Below the pieces are notes generated by a model. The model did not search any database. It was not told where the DNA came from and saw nothing but the letters and a program-made list of their open reading frames with translations. Source: Flagellimonas maritima (GTDB lineage: Bacteria; Bacteroidota; Bacteroidia; Flavobacteriales; Flavobacteriaceae). From it: a stretch of DNA of 64,000 bases. The stretch spans positions 2,723,501 to 2,787,500 of the forward strand of contig NZ_CP030104.1 in NCBI RefSeq assembly GCF_003269425.1, given 5' to 3'. Shown here piece after piece: positions 17,728 through 26,717 of this stretch; position 1 is the first letter of the stretch; each line of letters starts with the position of its first letter. A program made the translations under genes and the position numbers.

Positions 17728-17772
17728 GTTTTTTGAAATGTTGAAATATTTTTGGGGTATTCCCAAAAAAAT

Positions 17773-17845
17773 GCGGGAGTAGCTCAGTTGGTAGAGCGTC
17801 AGCCTTCCAAGCTGAATGTCGCCGGTTCGAACCCGGTCTCCCGCT
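17773..17845 (+). tRNA. tRNA-Gly (anticodon TCC)
   Basis: A 73-base cloverleaf: acceptor GCGGGAG pairs with CTCCCGC, the anticodon loop is CTTCCAA (TCC), and the T-arm has CGGTTCGAACCCG. Confidence 0.97.
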
Positions 17846-17926
17846 CTAAAGTCATTTCTGTCTAGACAGGAATCTCTTCCAATGTAATGGGAGGACTATT
17901 TTAAAGTAGTTGGTTCAACACTTTAC

Positions 17927-17998
17927 GCCGGTGTAGCTCAGGGGTAGAGCGTTTCCTTGGTAAGGAAGAGGTCACGGGTTCAATTCCCGTCATTGGCT
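17927..17998 (+). tRNA. tRNA-Thr (anticodon GGT)
   Basis: A 72-base cloverleaf: acceptor GCCGGTG pairs with CATTGGC (one G-U), the anticodon loop is TTGGTAA (GGT), and the T-arm has GGGTTCAATTCCC. It is the last intact tRNA before tuf. Confidence 0.96.
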
Positions 17999-18049
17999 CA
18001 AAAATAATAGACGTAGGTTATGACGTCTTTGAAATATTGATAAAAAAGA

Positions 18050-18110
18050 GTGATTGGGTAGCACCTGTCTCGGACTTGCTTCGAGAAGTTCAATTCCAGT
18101 TATTAACTCA
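18050..18110 (+). pseudogene. Decayed tRNA 3' portion between tRNA-Thr and tuf
   Basis: The segment ending in AGTTCAATTCCAGTTATTAACTCA mirrors the T-arm and 3' end of the adjacent tRNA-Thr(GGT) (GGTTCAATTCCCGTCATTGGCTCA). Upstream it has an anticodon-arm-like TCTCG/CGAGA stem, but the D-arm is broken and acceptor pairing is lost. It is best read as a dead tRNA copy. Confidence 0.5.
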
Positions 18111-18155
18111 AAACGATTTGTACACTAATATAAACTAAGATTAAAATTATTTAAA

Positions 18156-19343
18156 ATGGCAAAGGAAACTTTTGATCGTTCCAAACCGCACTTAAATATT
18201 GGTACTATTGGACACGTGGATCATGGTAAAACAACATTGACTGCTGCTATTACTACTGTATTGGCAAATGCGGGGTTGTCAGAGCTTAGAAGCTTTGATT
18301 CTATTGATAATGCACCAGAAGAGAAAGAAAGGGGTATTACAATTAACACATCTCACGTAGAGTATCAAACAGAAAACCGTCACTACGCTCACGTTGATTG
18401 TCCTGGTCACGCGGATTACGTAAAGAACATGGTTACTGGTGCTGCTCAAATGGACGGTGCAATATTGGTTGTTGCTGCAACTGATGGGCCTATGCCACAA
18501 ACTCGTGAGCATATCCTTCTTGGGCGCCAAGTTGGTATCCCAAGAATTGTTGTCTTCTTGAACAAGGTTGACATGGTCGATGATGAGGAGCTTTTAGAGC
18601 TTGTTGAAATGGAAGTAAGGGAATTACTTTCTTTTTACGAGTATGATGGTGACAATGGACCTGTCATTTCCGGTTCTGCACTTGGTGCATTGAACGGTGA
18701 GCAAAAATGGGTAGACACGGTTATGGAATTGATGAATGCCGTTGATGAATGGATCGAGCTTCCAAAAAGAGATGTTGAAAAAGATTTCTTAATGCCAGTT
18801 GAAGACGTATTCACTATTACAGGTCGTGGAACAGTTGCTACCGGTCGTATTGAAACTGGTATCGCAAATACGGGTGATGCTGTTGATATCATCGGTATGG
18901 GTGCTGAGAAATTGGCTTCTACCATTACGGGTGTTGAAATGTTCCGTAAAATATTGGATAGAGGTGAAGCTGGAGATAACGTAGGTATCTTGTTGAGAGG
19001 TATCGAAAAAACTCAGATCAGCCGCGGAATGGTAATCTGTAAGCCAGGTTCTGTTAAGCCACATGCTAAATTTGAAGCTGAGGTTTATATCCTTAAGAAA
19101 GAAGAAGGTGGTCGTCACACTCCTTTCCATAATAACTACCGTCCACAGTTCTATGTAAGAACTACAGACGTAACAGGTAACATCGCCCTTCCAAGTGGAG
19201 TTGAGATGGTGATGCCCGGAGATAACTTAACTATTACAGTAGAGTTGATTCAGCCAATTGCACTTAGTGTAGGTCTACGTTTCGCTATCCGTGAGGGAGG
19301 TAGAACGGTAGGTGCTGGTCAGGTCACTAAGATTTTAGATTAG
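18156..19343 (+). CDS. tuf: Elongation factor Tu
   Basis: A 395-residue GTPase that carries aminoacyl-tRNA to the ribosome. The G motifs are intact: [11 protein letters not shown] (P-loop, residues 18-28), DCPGHADYV and NKVDMVD, followed by the two beta-barrel domains ([11 protein letters not shown], and [16 protein letters not shown]). It lies downstream of four tRNA genes and upstream of tRNA-Trp-secE-nusG, the usual bacterial arrangement. Codon use is more optimal than in neighbouring genes, as expected for a highly expressed gene. Confidence 0.98.
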   Translation: MAKETFDRSKPHLNIGTIGHVDHGKTTLTAAITTVLANAGLSELRSFDSIDNAPEEKERGITINTSHVEYQTENRHYAHVDCPGHADYVKNMVTGAAQMDGAILVVAATDGPMPQTREHILLGRQVGIPRIVVFLNKVDMVDDEELLELVEMEVRELLSFYEYDGDNGPVISGSALGALNGEQKWVDTVMELMNAVDEWIELPKRDVEKDFLMPVEDVFTITGRGTVATGRIETGIANTGDAVDIIGMGAEKLASTITGVEMFRKILDRGEAGDNVGILLRGIEKTQISRGMVICKPGSVKPHAKFEAEVYILKKEEGGRHTPFHNNYRPQFYVRTTDVTGNIALPSGVEMVMPGDNLTITVELIQPIALSVGLRFAIREGGRTVGAGQVTKILD

Positions 19344-19361
19344 TTATTGTAAAATCATAAG

Positions 19362-19409
19362 TTTACGTAAGAGGGTGTCCGTCATTTGACGGATACCTTT
19401 CGACGTAAA
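19362..19409 (+). terminator. Long stem-loop after tuf
   Basis: GGTGTCCGTC/GACGGATACC (19374-19383 and 19388-19397, one G-U pair) forms a strong inner stem with loop ATTT, and TTTACGT/ACGTAAA can extend it outside. Only a short T run follows the inner stem, so it may be an attenuator or an RNA-processing site rather than a full terminator. Confidence 0.55.
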
Positions 19410-19462
19410 TAGAAGCGGGTGTAGTTCATCTCTAAAATTTGAGATAGTAAGACGCCATATTT

Positions 19463-19535
19463 ACGGGCGTAGCTCAGTTGGTAGAGCACTGGTCTCCAAA
19501 ACCAGGTGTCGGGAGTTCGAGCCTCTCCGCCCGTG
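19463..19535 (+). tRNA. tRNA-Trp (anticodon CCA)
   Basis: A 73-base cloverleaf: acceptor ACGGGCG pairs with CGCCCGT, the anticodon loop is CTCCAAA (CCA), and the T-arm is GGGAGTTCGAGCCTCTC. It sits between tuf and secE as in many bacteria. Confidence 0.97.
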
Positions 19536-19673
19536 CAAAGCACAAGGAGTGCGAGAAGTGTATCTTGAGCGTAGTCGAAGGTAGCCTCTCCGCCCGTGCA
19601 AAAATAGATTAGACGAAAAGCATAGTAGTGAGGTAAGAACTTTATCCTGAGGGAAATCAAAGGTTACCGCTCT
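19520..19673 (+). repeat. Tandem copies of the tRNA-Trp tail plus a linker, decaying
   Basis: The 20 bases AGCCTCTCCGCCCGTGCAAA at the tRNA-Trp 3' end (19520-19539) recur exactly at 19583-19602, 63 bp on. The linker holds CTTGAGCGTAGTCGAAGG, a motif that recurs near flavobacterial tRNAs. A third, degraded unit (about 19620-19673, with TATCCTGAGGGAAATCAAAGG) follows. No gene lies within. Confidence 0.75.
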
Positions 19674-19699
19674 TCAAATGCTGGAAAATACGATTAAAT

Positions 19700-19888
19700 A
19701 TGTTCACTTACATTAAGGAATCATTTGAAGAGTTAAAGAATAACGTAACTTGGTTGGATAGGGAAAAAGCTTCCAATTTAATGGTCGTTGTAGCTGTTTT
19801 CTCAATTCTGTTTGCATTGGCTACGTGGGGGGTGGATTCTCTTTTCAGTAAGTTGATTCGATTGTATTTTGATAACGTAATAGGGTAG
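19700..19888 (+). CDS. secE: Preprotein translocase subunit SecE
   Basis: A 62-residue single-span protein: FTYIKESFEELKNNVTWLDR (amphipathic helix with the conserved W) is followed by a transmembrane helix (about residues 28-48). SecE clamps SecY in the inner-membrane translocon. The length suits the minimal SecE of Bacteroidota. It is followed directly by nusG. Confidence 0.93.
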   Translation: MFTYIKESFEELKNNVTWLDREKASNLMVVVAVFSILFALATWGVDSLFSKLIRLYFDNVIG

Positions 19889-19894
19889 TTGGAT

Positions 19895-20446
19895 ATGTCT
19901 GAGGTTCTGGAGAAAAAGTGGTATGTAGTAAGGGCGGTCAGTGGCCAAGAGAATAAAATCAAAGGCTATATTGAAAGTGAGGTAGAGCGAAATGGATTTG
20001 GCGATTATCTGGAAGATGTTCTAGTGCCTACTGAAAAAGTGGTACAGATCCGTAATGGAAAGAAAATTAACAAAGAAAGAGTCTATTTCCCTGGATACAT
20101 AATGATAAAGGCCAATTTGGGAGGAGAAATGGTACACATCATCCGTTCCATAACAAACGTAATCGGATTCCTAGGGGAAACCAAAGGTGGTGACCCTGTT
20201 CCTTTGCGAAAAACCGAGGTCAATCGAATGCTAGGGAAAGTTGATGAGTTAGCCGTAAATACTGACAATGTTGCAATTCCTTTCGTATTGGGTGAAACTA
20301 TAAAGGTAATCGATGGCCCTTTCAACGGGTTCAATGGAACAGTTGAAAAAATCAATGAAGAAAAACGCAAGCTTGAGGTCATGGTTAAAATTTTCGGCAG
20401 AAAGACACCATTGGAACTAAGCTATATGCAGGTTGAAAAAGTATAA
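19895..20446 (+). CDS. nusG: Transcription termination/antitermination factor NusG
   Basis: From the ATG at 19895 the product has 183 residues; a TTG directly after the secE stop (19889) would add two. The NGN domain begins EKKWYVVRAVSGQENKIK and includes RVYFPGYIMIK; the C-terminal KOW domain has GETIKVIDGPFNGFNGTVEKI. NusG binds RNA polymerase, modulates pausing and links to Rho or the ribosome. It lies in the secE-nusG-rplK order. Confidence 0.96.
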   Translation: MSEVLEKKWYVVRAVSGQENKIKGYIESEVERNGFGDYLEDVLVPTEKVVQIRNGKKINKERVYFPGYIMIKANLGGEMVHIIRSITNVIGFLGETKGGDPVPLRKTEVNRMLGKVDELAVNTDNVAIPFVLGETIKVIDGPFNGFNGTVEKINEEKRKLEVMVKIFGRKTPLELSYMQVEKV

Positions 20447-20448
20447 CA

Positions 20449-20526
20449 AGATATGAGATAATAGATATGAGACATGAGATTGATAGATTGGATTAATATG
20501 AATCTATTATCTAAAATCTCATATCT
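20449..20526. repeat. Imperfect inverted repeat between nusG and rplK
   Basis: AGATATGAGAT (20449-20459) is the exact complement of ATCTCATATCT (20516-20526), and inner AATAGAT/ATCTATT parts also pair. The AT-rich, internally repetitive sequence (ATATGAGAT, ATATGAGAC, ATGAGAT) looks like a small dispersed repeat rather than a terminator. Confidence 0.6.
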
Positions 20527-20600
20527 AGAATAAAAAGAACTGTTACATGTATTAAGTTGTGTTGCTTCCAATTGACACAATTTCATTTTAATTTAAAACA

Positions 20601-21038
20601 ATGGCAAAAGAAGTAGATAAGGTAGTTAAATTACAAGTTAGGGGAGGTGCTGCGAATCCGTCGCCACCGGTCGGACCCGCCTTAGGTGCTGCCGGTGTTA
20701 ACATTATGGAGTTCTGTAAGCAGTTTAATGCGCGTACACAGGACAAACCAGGTAAAGTATTACCTGTTGTTATCACCGTTTACAAAGACAAATCTTTCGA
20801 GTTTGTTGTAAAAACACCACCGGCGGCAGTTCAATTGATGGAAGCAGCTAAGATTAAAAAAGGATCTGGCGAACCTAACAGGGTCAAAAACGGTTCAGTA
20901 TCATGGGATCAAGTAAAACAGATCGCTGAGGATAAAATGGTTGATTTAAATGCATTTACTGTTGAGTCCGCTATGAGCATGGTTGCTGGTACAGCAAGAT
21001 CTATGGGGCTGAAAGTGGCTGGGAAAAGACCTTTTTAA
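20601..21038 (+). CDS. rplK: 50S ribosomal protein uL11
   Basis: A 145-residue protein beginning [22 protein letters not shown], with the proline-rich [22 protein letters not shown] segment and the RNA-binding C-terminal domain ([25 protein letters not shown]). It forms part of the GTPase-associated stalk base on 23S rRNA. It is 19 bp before rplA. Confidence 0.98.
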   Translation: MAKEVDKVVKLQVRGGAANPSPPVGPALGAAGVNIMEFCKQFNARTQDKPGKVLPVVITVYKDKSFEFVVKTPPAAVQLMEAAKIKKGSGEPNRVKNGSVSWDQVKQIAEDKMVDLNAFTVESAMSMVAGTARSMGLKVAGKRPF

Positions 21039-21057
21039 AATCTTAAAGTAACTAATA

Positions 21058-21747
21058 ATGGCAAGATTGACAAAAAATCAAAAAGAAGCTCAATCCAAAA
21101 TAGATAGAAATAAACTCTATTCTTTGGAGGAGGCCTCAAATTTGGTAAAAGAAATAACCAATGTAAAATTTGATGCCTCCATTGATCTTGCAATTCGTTT
21201 GGGTGTAGATCCGCGAAAAGCAAATCAAATGGTGCGTGGTGTCGTTACCTTACCTCATGGTACAGGAAAAGATGTCAAAGTTTTAGCATTGGTGACCCCA
21301 GATAAAGAAGCAGAAGCTAAAGAAGCTGGCGCTGACTTTGTAGGGTTGGATGAATATTTGGATAAAATAAAAGGCGGTTGGACAGATGTTGATGTTATCA
21401 TCACGATGCCAAGCGTTATGGGGAAATTAGGCCCCTTGGGTAGAGTTTTAGGACCTAGAGGTTTAATGCCCAATCCAAAAACCGGTACGGTAACCATGGA
21501 TGTTGCAAAAGCAGTATCAGAGGTTAAGGCCGGTAAGATTGATTTTAAAGTAGATAAGACAGGAATCGTTCACGCAGCAATAGGTAAAGCATCTTTTTCA
21601 GCAGATAAAATAGCAGATAACGCTAAAGAGCTTATAGATACTTTGGTGAAGATGAAACCAGCAGCGGCCAAAGGTATTTATATGAAAAGTATATATTTAT
21701 CAAGCACAATGAGTCCAAGTCTTCAACTAGATCCAAAAGCGGTTTAA
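21058..21747 (+). CDS. rplA: 50S ribosomal protein uL1
   Basis: The 229-residue product shows the L1 signature: [19 protein letters not shown], plus [18 protein letters not shown]1 builds the mobile stalk near the E site and in many bacteria represses its own rplK-rplA mRNA. An L1 operator was not identified here. It is 26 bp before rplJ. Confidence 0.98.
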   Translation: MARLTKNQKEAQSKIDRNKLYSLEEASNLVKEITNVKFDASIDLAIRLGVDPRKANQMVRGVVTLPHGTGKDVKVLALVTPDKEAEAKEAGADFVGLDEYLDKIKGGWTDVDVIITMPSVMGKLGPLGRVLGPRGLMPNPKTGTVTMDVAKAVSEVKAGKIDFKVDKTGIVHAAIGKASFSADKIADNAKELIDTLVKMKPAAAKGIYMKSIYLSSTMSPSLQLDPKAV

Positions 21748-21773
21748 AGAACTGGTAGTTCAATATTTTAACT

Positions 21774-22289
21774 ATGACAAGAGAAGAAAAAGCAATCGTA
21801 ATAGAAGATTTGACTGCGCAGTTGGCCGATAATGCTATTATTTATTTAGCTGATATATCAGGATTGGATGCTGTTGCCACTTCTAATTTAAGAAGGGCAT
21901 GCTTTAAGGCTAATATTAAACTCGCAGTTGTTAAGAACACCTTGCTTGCAAAAGCAATGGAAGCTTCTGATAAGGAATTTGGAGAACTTCCCGATGTTTT
22001 AAAAGGAAATACATCATTGATGTTGTCCGAAACGGGAAATGCTCCGGCAAAGCTTATCAAAAATTTTAGAAAAAAATCAGATAAACCTTTACTCAAGGGA
22101 GCCTTTATTGAAGAAGCTGTCTACGTAGGGGATGATAACCTTGAGAAACTTGTAAATATCAAGTCAAAAGAAGAGGTTATAGGAGATATCATCGGATTGT
22201 TGCAATCACCGGCCAAGAACGTTATTTCTGGTCTTAAATCCGGTGGCGGTAAATTGGCCGGTATCCTTAAAACATTATCTGAAAAATAA
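21774..22289 (+). CDS. rplJ: 50S ribosomal protein uL10
   Basis: A 171-residue protein beginning MTREEKAIVIEDLTAQLADN, with the N-terminal rRNA-binding domain (LRRACFKANIKLAVVKNTLLAKA) and a C-terminal helix that carries L7/L12 dimers. It anchors the ribosomal stalk. rplL follows after 52 bp. Confidence 0.97.
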   Translation: MTREEKAIVIEDLTAQLADNAIIYLADISGLDAVATSNLRRACFKANIKLAVVKNTLLAKAMEASDKEFGELPDVLKGNTSLMLSETGNAPAKLIKNFRKKSDKPLLKGAFIEEAVYVGDDNLEKLVNIKSKEEVIGDIIGLLQSPAKNVISGLKSGGGKLAGILKTLSEK

Positions 22290-22341
22290 TTCGCGCACAA
22301 TAACTAAGTATATTTTAAAAATTTGATTAAACGATAGAAAA

Positions 22342-22722
22342 ATGGCAGATTTAAAAGATTTTGCAGAACAGTTGGTAAACCTTACAGTAAAAGAGGTAAA
22401 TGAATTGGCCGACATATTAAAAGAAGAATACGGTATCGAGCCTGCTGCAGCTGCAGTAGCTGTTGCTGCTGGCGGAGCTGGCGGTGGTGAAGCTGAGGCC
22501 GCTGAGGAGAAATCAGAATTCGATGTAATCCTTACAGCAGCCGGTGGTTCTAAATTGGCAGTCGTTAAATTGGTTAAGGAATTAACCGGTCTTGGACTTA
22601 AAGATGCTAAGGACATTGTTGACAGTGCTCCAAAAGCAGTTAAGGAAGGTATCGCCAAAGATGAGGCAGAAGGTATCAAAAAATCATTGGAAGAAGCAGG
22701 AGCAGAAGTTGAGCTTAAATAA
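22342..22722 (+). CDS. rplL: 50S ribosomal protein bL12 (L7/L12)
   Basis: The 126-residue stalk protein has an N-terminal dimerisation domain, an Ala/Gly-rich hinge ([20 protein letters not shown]) and a C-terminal domain with [31 protein letters not shown], which recruits translation factor GTPases. It precedes rpoB, as in most bacteria. Confidence 0.98.
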   Translation: MADLKDFAEQLVNLTVKEVNELADILKEEYGIEPAAAAVAVAAGGAGGGEAEAAEEKSEFDVILTAAGGSKLAVVKLVKELTGLGLKDAKDIVDSAPKAVKEGIAKDEAEGIKKSLEEAGAEVELK

Positions 22723-22747
22723 TTGCTTTTACCATACAAACTGGGTT

Positions 22748-22777
22748 AAGGTCTTTCCATTTTAATGGTTGGACCTT
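22748..22777 (+). other. Stem-loop between rplL and rpoB
   Basis: AAGGTC (22748-22753) pairs with GACCTT (22772-22777), and CCATT with AATGG inside, separated by a 3-by-3 internal loop. No T run follows. The position matches that of the partial attenuator or RNA-processing hairpin known before rpoB in other bacteria; that function here is inference. Confidence 0.45.
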
Positions 22778-22850
22778 CCCCTATTTTAATACGTAGTGTA
22801 TAAAGGCATACACATACCCAATAGTATTCACGATCAAAATTTGTCCACTG

Positions 22851-25800
22851 ATGTTCACAAATAATACCGAAAGAGTAAATTTCGCATCCGCTAAGAACAT
22901 ACCGGAATATCCGGATTTCTTGGACATTCAGATTAAATCCTTTCAAGACTTTTTTCAACTTGAAACTAAATCTGACGAAAGAGGAAATGAAGGTCTTTAC
23001 AATACCTTCATGGAAAATTTTCCAATTACTGATACAAGAAACCAATTTGTACTAGAGTTTCTTGATTACTTTATAGACCCACCAAGGTATTCCATCCAAG
23101 AATGTATTGAGCGTGGTCTTACATACAGCGTACCTTTAAAGGCGCGCTTAAAATTATATTGTACCGATCCAGAACACGAAGATTTTGAAACCATAGTTCA
23201 AGATGTGTATTTGGGGACAATCCCATACATGACTCCAAGCGGTACGTTCGTTATCAATGGAGCAGAAAGAGTTGTGGTATCCCAATTGCATAGATCACCA
23301 GGGGTTTTCTTTGGACAGTCGTTCCATGCCAATGGAACAAAATTATATTCTGCAAGGGTCATACCATTTAAAGGATCTTGGATCGAGTTCGCTACCGATA
23401 TTAATGGGGTAATGTACGCCTATATCGATAGAAAGAAAAAATTACCTGTAACGACACTTTTCCGTGCAATCGGTTTCGAAAGGGATAAGGATATTCTTGA
23501 GATTTTTGATCTTTCGGAAGAAGTAAAAGTTTCAAATGCAGGACTTAAGAAAGTACTTGGCCGTAAATTGGCAGCCAGGGTCTTGAATACATGGCACGAA
23601 GATTTTGTTGACGAGGATACAGGTGAGGTTGTTTCTATAGAAAGAAACGAGATTATACTAGATCGTGATACTATTCTTGAAAAAGACCACATCAATGAAA
23701 TTATAGAGGCAGATGTAAAAACCATCTTGCTTCATAAAGAGAACAATGCGCAATCGGACTATGCCATTATTCACAATACACTACAAAAAGACCCTACCAA
23801 TTCCGAAAAAGAGGCGGTAGAACATATTTATAGACAATTGCGTAATGCCGAGCCACCAGATGAGGAGACAGCTCGTGGTATTATCGACAAATTGTTCTTC
23901 TCTGATCAACGATACAATTTAGGTGAAGTTGGTCGTTACAGAATGAACAAAAAATTACAGTTGGATATTGGAATGGACAAGCAGGTCCTGACCAAAGAAG
24001 ATATCATAACGATTATCAAGTATTTGATTGAATTAATCAATTCAAAAGCAGAGATCGATGATATCGATCACTTGTCCAACCGTCGTGTTAGAACAGTAGG
24101 GGAGCAGTTATCCTCTCAATTTGGTGTTGGTTTGGCGCGTATGGCACGTACGATTCGGGAACGGATGAATGTTCGTGATAACGAAGTATTTACACCTATC
24201 GATTTGATCAATGCAAAGACGTTGTCTTCCGTGATCAACTCATTCTTTGGAACGAACCAGTTATCTCAGTTCATGGATCAGACCAATCCATTGGCAGAGA
24301 TCACGCACAAAAGAAGATTATCGGCACTTGGGCCAGGTGGACTTTCAAGAGAAAGGGCAGGATTCGAAGTACGTGATGTTCACTATACGCACTACGGAAG
24401 GTTATGTCCTATTGAAACTCCAGAGGGACCAAATATTGGTTTGATTTCTTCACTCTCGGTTTTTGCTAAAGTAAATCCAATGGGCTTTTTGGAAACACCA
24501 TATCGTAAAGTTGAAAATGGTGTTGTGGATACTAAGGAATTCAGATATTTGAGTGCCGAGGAGGAGGAAGGAATGAAGATTTCCCAAGCAAATATCCCAA
24601 TGGATGAAAAAGGAAAGATTCAGGAAGATAAAGTAATTGCTCGTGAAGAAGGTGATTTCCCGGTTGTTGATCCATCAGAAGTTAATTATACGGATGTTGC
24701 TCCAAATCAAATCGCCTCCATTTCTGCATCTTTGATTCCCTTTTTGGAACATGATGATGCAAACAGGGCTTTGATGGGATCTAACATGATGCGTCAGGCA
24801 GTACCATTGCTAAAACCACAATCCCCAATTGTAGGTACAGGTTTGGAAAGACAAGTAGCCACTGACTCCAGAGTATTGATCAATGCTGAAGGAGATGGTG
24901 TCATAGAATATGTGGATGCGCAAAAAATAACCATAAAATATAGCAGATCCGAAGATGAGCGATTGGTAAGTTTTGAAGAAGATTCCAAAACATACAATTT
25001 GGTCAAGTTTAGAAAAACAAACCAAGGAACGAGCATCAACCTAAAACCGATTGTTCAAAAAGGTGATAAGGTTAAAAAAGGAGAAGTACTTTGTGAGGGC
25101 TATGCAACAGAAAAAGGTGAATTGGCATTAGGTAGAAACCTAAAAGTGGCATTTATGCCATGGAAAGGGTATAACTTTGAGGATGCCATCGTAATATCTG
25201 AAAAAGTAGTTCGCGAAGATATATTTACCTCTATTCATATTGATGAGTATGCATTGGAAGTAAGGGACACCAAATTAGGTGCAGAAGAACTTACCAATGA
25301 TATACCCAACGTTTCTGAGGAAGCTACCAAGGATTTGGATGAATATGGAATGATAAGGATTGGTGCCGAAGTAAAACCTGGTGATATTCTAATTGGTAAG
25401 ATTACTCCTAAAGGAGAATCTGATCCAACACCTGAAGAAAAATTACTACGTGCCATTTTTGGAGATAAAGCTGGAGACGTAAAAGATGCTTCACTGAAAG
25501 CTTCCCCGTCTTTAAGAGGTGTTGTCATTGATAAGAAATTGTTCTCACGTTCTATAAAAGATAAGAGAAAACGCTCTGAAGATAAAGAGGCCATTTCTAG
25601 ATTGGAGATGGACTATGAAGTAAAATTTGAGCAACTCAAAGACGTTTTGATCGAAAAACTCTTTGCGATGATCAATGGTAAGACTTCACAGGGTGTAATG
25701 AACGATCTTGGTGAAGAAGTACTTCCAAAAGGAAAGAAATACACCATAAAAATGTTGAATTCTGTTGATGACTTTGCCCACTTGATTGGTGGAAGTTGGA

Positions 25801-26660
25801 CTACAGATGATAAAACCAATGCACAAGTTGCTGATTTGTTACACAACTACAAGATTAAATTGAACGACATTCAAGGAAATCTTAGAAGAGACAAATTCAC
25901 AATTTCGGTAGGAGATGAACTTCCTGCAGGAATCATGAAGTTGGCCAAGGTATATATCGCCAAAAAGCGTAAGCTGAAAGTTGGGGATAAAATGGCAGGG
26001 CGTCACGGTAACAAAGGTATTGTTGCTCGTATCGTCCGTCAAGAAGATATGCCGTTCTTGGAAGACGGAACACCTGTGGATATTGTATTGAATCCACTTG
26101 GAGTACCATCTCGTATGAACATTGGTCAGATTTATGAAACTGTTCTAGGTTGGGCAGGTCTTAAATTGGGAAGAAAGTACGGAACCCCAATCTTTGACGG
26201 AGCTACCTTAGATCAAATCAACGAACTTACAGATGAAGCTGGAGTGCCAAGATTTGGACATACCTATCTTTATGATGGTGGAACAGGAAAGCGTTTTGAT
26301 CAACCAGCAACGGTCGGAGTGATTTACATGTTGAAACTAGGACACATGGTAGACGATAAAATGCACGCTAGATCAATTGGGCCATACTCATTGATTACGC
26401 AACAACCATTGGGTGGTAAAGCACAGTTTGGTGGTCAGCGTTTTGGTGAGATGGAGGTTTGGGCTCTTGAAGCCTATGGAGCTTCAGCTACACTACGGGA
26501 AATATTGACCGTTAAATCGGATGATGTTGTCGGTAGGGCCAAGACCTATGAGTCCATTGTAAAAGGGGAGACCATGCCAGAACCTGGATTGCCAGAATCT
26601 TTCAACGTATTGATGCACGAGCTTAAAGGATTGGGCTTGGACATTAGATTGGAAGAGTAG
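22851..26660 (+). CDS. rpoB: DNA-directed RNA polymerase beta subunit
   Basis: A 1269-residue beta subunit. Landmarks are the N-terminal [20 protein letters not shown] typical of Bacteroidota, and the rifampicin-pocket region [33 protein letters not shown] (about residues 465-497). The later motifs [12 protein letters not shown] and [14 protein letters not shown], and the C-terminal [14 protein letters not shown], are also present. It forms the catalytic core with rpoC, which begins 57 bp downstream. The rifampicin-binding residues appear normal. Confidence 0.98.
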   Translation: MFTNNTERVNFASAKNIPEYPDFLDIQIKSFQDFFQLETKSDERGNEGLYNTFMENFPITDTRNQFVLEFLDYFIDPPRYSIQECIERGLTYSVPLKARLKLYCTDPEHEDFETIVQDVYLGTIPYMTPSGTFVINGAERVVVSQLHRSPGVFFGQSFHANGTKLYSARVIPFKGSWIEFATDINGVMYAYIDRKKKLPVTTLFRAIGFERDKDILEIFDLSEEVKVSNAGLKKVLGRKLAARVLNTWHEDFVDEDTGEVVSIERNEIILDRDTILEKDHINEIIEADVKTILLHKENNAQSDYAIIHNTLQKDPTNSEKEAVEHIYRQLRNAEPPDEETARGIIDKLFFSDQRYNLGEVGRYRMNKKLQLDIGMDKQVLTKEDIITIIKYLIELINSKAEIDDIDHLSNRRVRTVGEQLSSQFGVGLARMARTIRERMNVRDNEVFTPIDLINAKTLSSVINSFFGTNQLSQFMDQTNPLAEITHKRRLSALGPGGLSRERAGFEVRDVHYTHYGRLCPIETPEGPNIGLISSLSVFAKVNPMGFLETPYRKVENGVVDTKEFRYLSAEEEEGMKISQANIPMDEKGKIQEDKVIAREEGDFPVVDPSEVNYTDVAPNQIASISASLIPFLEHDDANRALMGSNMMRQAVPLLKPQSPIVGTGLERQVATDSRVLINAEGDGVIEYVDAQKITIKYSRSEDERLVSFEEDSKTYNLVKFRKTNQGTSINLKPIVQKGDKVKKGEVLCEGYATEKGELALGRNLKVAFMPWKGYNFEDAIVISEKVVREDIFTSIHIDEYALEVRDTKLGAEELTNDIPNVSEEATKDLDEYGMIRIGAEVKPGDILIGKITPKGESDPTPEEKLLRAIFGDKAGDVKDASLKASPSLRGVVIDKKLFSRSIKDKRKRSEDKEAISRLEMDYEVKFEQLKDVLIEKLFAMINGKTSQGVMNDLGEEVLPKGKKYTIKMLNSVDDFAHLIGGSWTTDDKTNAQVADLLHNYKIKLNDIQGNLRRDKFTISVGDELPAGIMKLAKVYIAKKRKLKVGDKMAGRHGNKGIVARIVRQEDMPFLEDGTPVDIVLNPLGVPSRMNIGQIYETVLGWAGLKLGRKYGTPIFDGATLDQINELTDEAGVPRFGHTYLYDGGTGKRFDQPATVGVIYMLKLGHMVDDKMHARSIGPYSLITQQPLGGKAQFGGQRFGEMEVWALEAYGASATLREILTVKSDDVVGRAKTYESIVKGETMPEPGLPESFNVLMHELKGLGLDIRLEE

Positions 26661-26717
26661 TAGATAGTTGACACTATTGGAAAAAAGTTTTTTTAATTAT
26701 ACCATCACCATAATATT

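Noticed and set aside
17858..17869. The perfect palindrome CTGTCTAGACAG between two tRNAs
   Set aside because: It is a single copy with no known protein or gene to link it to, and a 12-base palindrome may occur by chance in 64 kb.
19382..19660. A 92-codon minus-strand frame after tuf
   Set aside because: It runs through tRNA-Trp and the tRNA-tail repeats, and its repeated CTGGEA peptides come only from those repeats.
20557..20580. Inverted repeat TTGTGT/ACACAA before rplK as an L1 operator
   Set aside because: The arms are short with a 12-base loop, and no resemblance to the L1 rRNA site could be shown by eye.
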